Below are positions 6,130 through 6,650 of a stretch of DNA of 6,650 nucleotides, in pieces (positions within the stretch are counted from its first letter, which is position 1; each line of letters opens with the position of its first letter). The notes under the pieces are model-generated. The model did not search any database and was not told where the DNA came from. It saw only the letters and a list, made by a program, of their open reading frames with translations. The position numbers were made by a program, and so were the translations under genes. Source of the stretch: Promethearchaeota archaeon (GTDB lineage Archaea > Asgardarchaeota > Lokiarchaeia > Sigyniarchaeales > SOKP01); contig JAUWZT010000193.1 in the NCBI GenBank assembly GCA_030615145.1, positions 1-6,650 of the forward strand, written 5' to 3'.

Positions 6130-6137
6130 ATATAAAA
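6130..6137 (-). promoter_or_regulatory. TATA box for the GNAT-RFC operon
   Basis: TTTTATAT followed by GG is a close match to the archaeal TATA box (TTTATATA). Its centre predicts a transcript start near 6107 and a 28-base leader before the ATG at 6079. The leader carries GAGGAAAGTG, whose GAGG is 13 bases from the ATG, rather far for a ribosome binding site. The box lies directly after a T-run that could end the zinc-knuckle transcript. Confidence 0.55.
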
Positions 6138-6146
6138 TCAACTAAT

Positions 6147-6153
6147 AAAAAAA
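6147..6153 (-). terminator. T-run, possible terminator of the zinc-knuckle gene
   Basis: Seven T residues on the minus strand, preceded by GG, lie about 110 bases after the stop codon at 6264 and just before the next promoter. Archaeal termination needs only such a run, but shorter T-runs nearer the stop are present, so the true site is uncertain. Confidence 0.4.
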
Positions 6154-6206
6154 CCAAATAATAAATTATAAATTAATTTCTCAAAATTTATATTTTCTTG
6201 ATTAAC

Positions 6207-6224
6207 AAATAACAATTGTTATTT
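6207..6224. promoter_or_regulatory. 18-bp perfect palindrome, possible operator
   Basis: AAATAACAATTGTTATTT reads the same on both strands and has no spacer, which suits a dimeric DNA-binding protein better than an RNA hairpin. It sits 40 bases after the zinc-knuckle stop and about 70 bases upstream of the operon TATA box, where an activator or repressor could act. It is very AT-rich, so chance is possible. Confidence 0.42.
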
Positions 6225-6263
6225 ACTAATAGGTTCAAAAATTAAAATTAACTAATTTTAAAC

Positions 6264-6542
6264 TTAACGAGCTGAAACTCCGTCCCACGCTTTGACTTTG
6301 GGGTCTTCATATCCACAGACGGCGCATTTCTGGTTTACCTCCCATTCTTCTAAAGCCGGATGAACCCTAGTGAAAAGTGATCCACACTGACTACATACTA
6401 GATATTTAGCTCCACAGCCATCGCACATCTTTAATTGACCATGCTCAACAAACCGAAAAAGGCGTGACATCCAATCATCTCTTGCTAATCGAAAGCTCTC
6501 TCCACCACATTGAATACAACGTTTTCCATCGAATTCCGCCAT
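6264..6542 (-). CDS. Small zinc-knuckle protein with four CxxCG motifs
   Basis: The 92-residue protein has eight cysteines in four C-x-x-C-G pairs: C9/C12, C40/C43, C50/C53 and C73/C76. These suggest two zinc ribbons, one formed by the first two pairs and one by the last two. Between them lie a basic/aromatic linker (RDDWMSRLFRFVEHGQ, 21-36) and an HPALEEWEVN segment. The same repeated knuckle pattern occurs in small archaeal zinc-binding proteins, which have been linked to regulation in haloarchaea, but I do not recognise a named family, and nucleic-acid or protein binding is only inferred. The protein has no signal peptide or membrane segment. Its cysteine-rich, G-containing composition and clear ATG at 6542 make it real. 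It is probably transcribed alone, separated from the RFC operon by a 184-base gap. Confidence 0.8.
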   Translation of the reverse strand: MAEFDGKRCIQCGGESFRLARDDWMSRLFRFVEHGQLKMCDGCGAKYLVCSQCGSLFTRVHPALEEWEVNQKCAVCGYEDPKVKAWDGVSAR

Positions 6543-6571
6543 ATAACTTATACTCTTTTTTTTTGTTTTTG

Positions 6572-6579
6572 CTTATATA
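6572..6579 (-). promoter_or_regulatory. TATA box for the zinc-knuckle gene
   Basis: TATATAAG lies on the minus strand with its centre about 33 bases before the ATG at 6542, predicting a transcript start near 6549. The leader would then be only about 7 bases long with no ribosome binding site, so the gene is probably read as an almost leaderless mRNA, common in archaea. The bases beyond it to 6650 show no gene that I can support. Confidence 0.55.
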
Positions 6580-6650
6580 GTAATGATAAATAAATAGAGT
6601 GAATATTTAAAGAAATAAAGTATTCCACATTTAAAATTGCTTCGAAAATG

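Noticed and set aside
6547..6650. Minus-strand open frame of about 33 codons running in from the right edge
   Set aside because: It overlaps the likely TATA box of the zinc-knuckle gene, has Ile/Leu/Lys/Tyr-rich low-information content and no family match, so it is probably chance openness of AT-rich DNA.
6648..6650. ATG at the right edge on the plus strand, possibly a divergent gene start
   Set aside because: An AT-rich TATTTAAA about 40 bases upstream would fit a promoter, but only the start codon is in the window, so no gene can be supported.
1..6650. CRISPR arrays, tRNA or rRNA genes, insertion sequences
   Set aside because: No regularly spaced repeats, no cloverleaf or rRNA-like GC-rich block, and no transposase or paired terminal repeats were seen on either strand.

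Overview
The window is AT-rich, and every gene I can support lies on the minus strand, so it reads from right to left. It is archaeal: it carries a small/large-subunit archaeal replication factor C (RFC) clamp loader, TATA-type promoters placed about 26 bases before the likely transcript starts, GGTGA/GAGGT ribosome binding sites, and T-run terminators. The low GC, the three-gene RFC set and the neighbours (crotonase-family protein, ECF transporter S component, M20 peptidase) would fit an Asgard (Lokiarchaeia-like) archaeon. The lineage is an inference, because no marker here fixes it.

Layout in transcription order. (1) 6264-6542: a small protein with four C-x-x-C-G knuckles, probably transcribed almost leaderless from a TATA box at 6572-6579. 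(2) 6207-6224: an 18-bp perfect palindrome in the gap, followed by a T-run and a good TATA box at 6130-6137. (3) 5609-6079, 4599-5594, 3527-4573 and 2159-3517: a GNAT acetyltransferase followed by three AAA+ clamp-loader genes (RfcS1, RfcS2-like, RfcL), with gaps of 14, 25 and 9 bases, so almost certainly one operon. (4) 1887-2158: a 272-base gap holding a 9-bp-arm inverted repeat. (5) 1203-1886: a six-helix ECF-type S component with its own promoter and terminator. (6) 258-1058: a crotonase-fold protein with a TATA box, a clear ribosome binding site and a palindrome in its leader. (7) 1-192: the N-terminal 64 codons of a peptidase T-like M20 metallopeptidase, cut by the window edge and apparently starting at TTG.

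The RFC operon is the centre of interest. RfcS1 has every ATPase motif. RfcL has an intact Walker A/B and, as expected for a large subunit, no SRC arginine finger. The middle gene keeps its P-loop and its SRC arginine finger, but has lost the Walker B acidic pair, the sensor 1 Asn and the sensor 2 Arg, and has a longer insert between Walker A and B. This is the pattern of the eukaryotic yeast Rfc5/human RFC3 subunit, which does not hydrolyse ATP but serves its neighbour. The operon therefore seems to encode a three-component clamp loader with a built-in non-catalytic subunit. The ECF S component, the crotonase and the peptidase appear to be separately transcribed metabolic genes with no visible link to replication.
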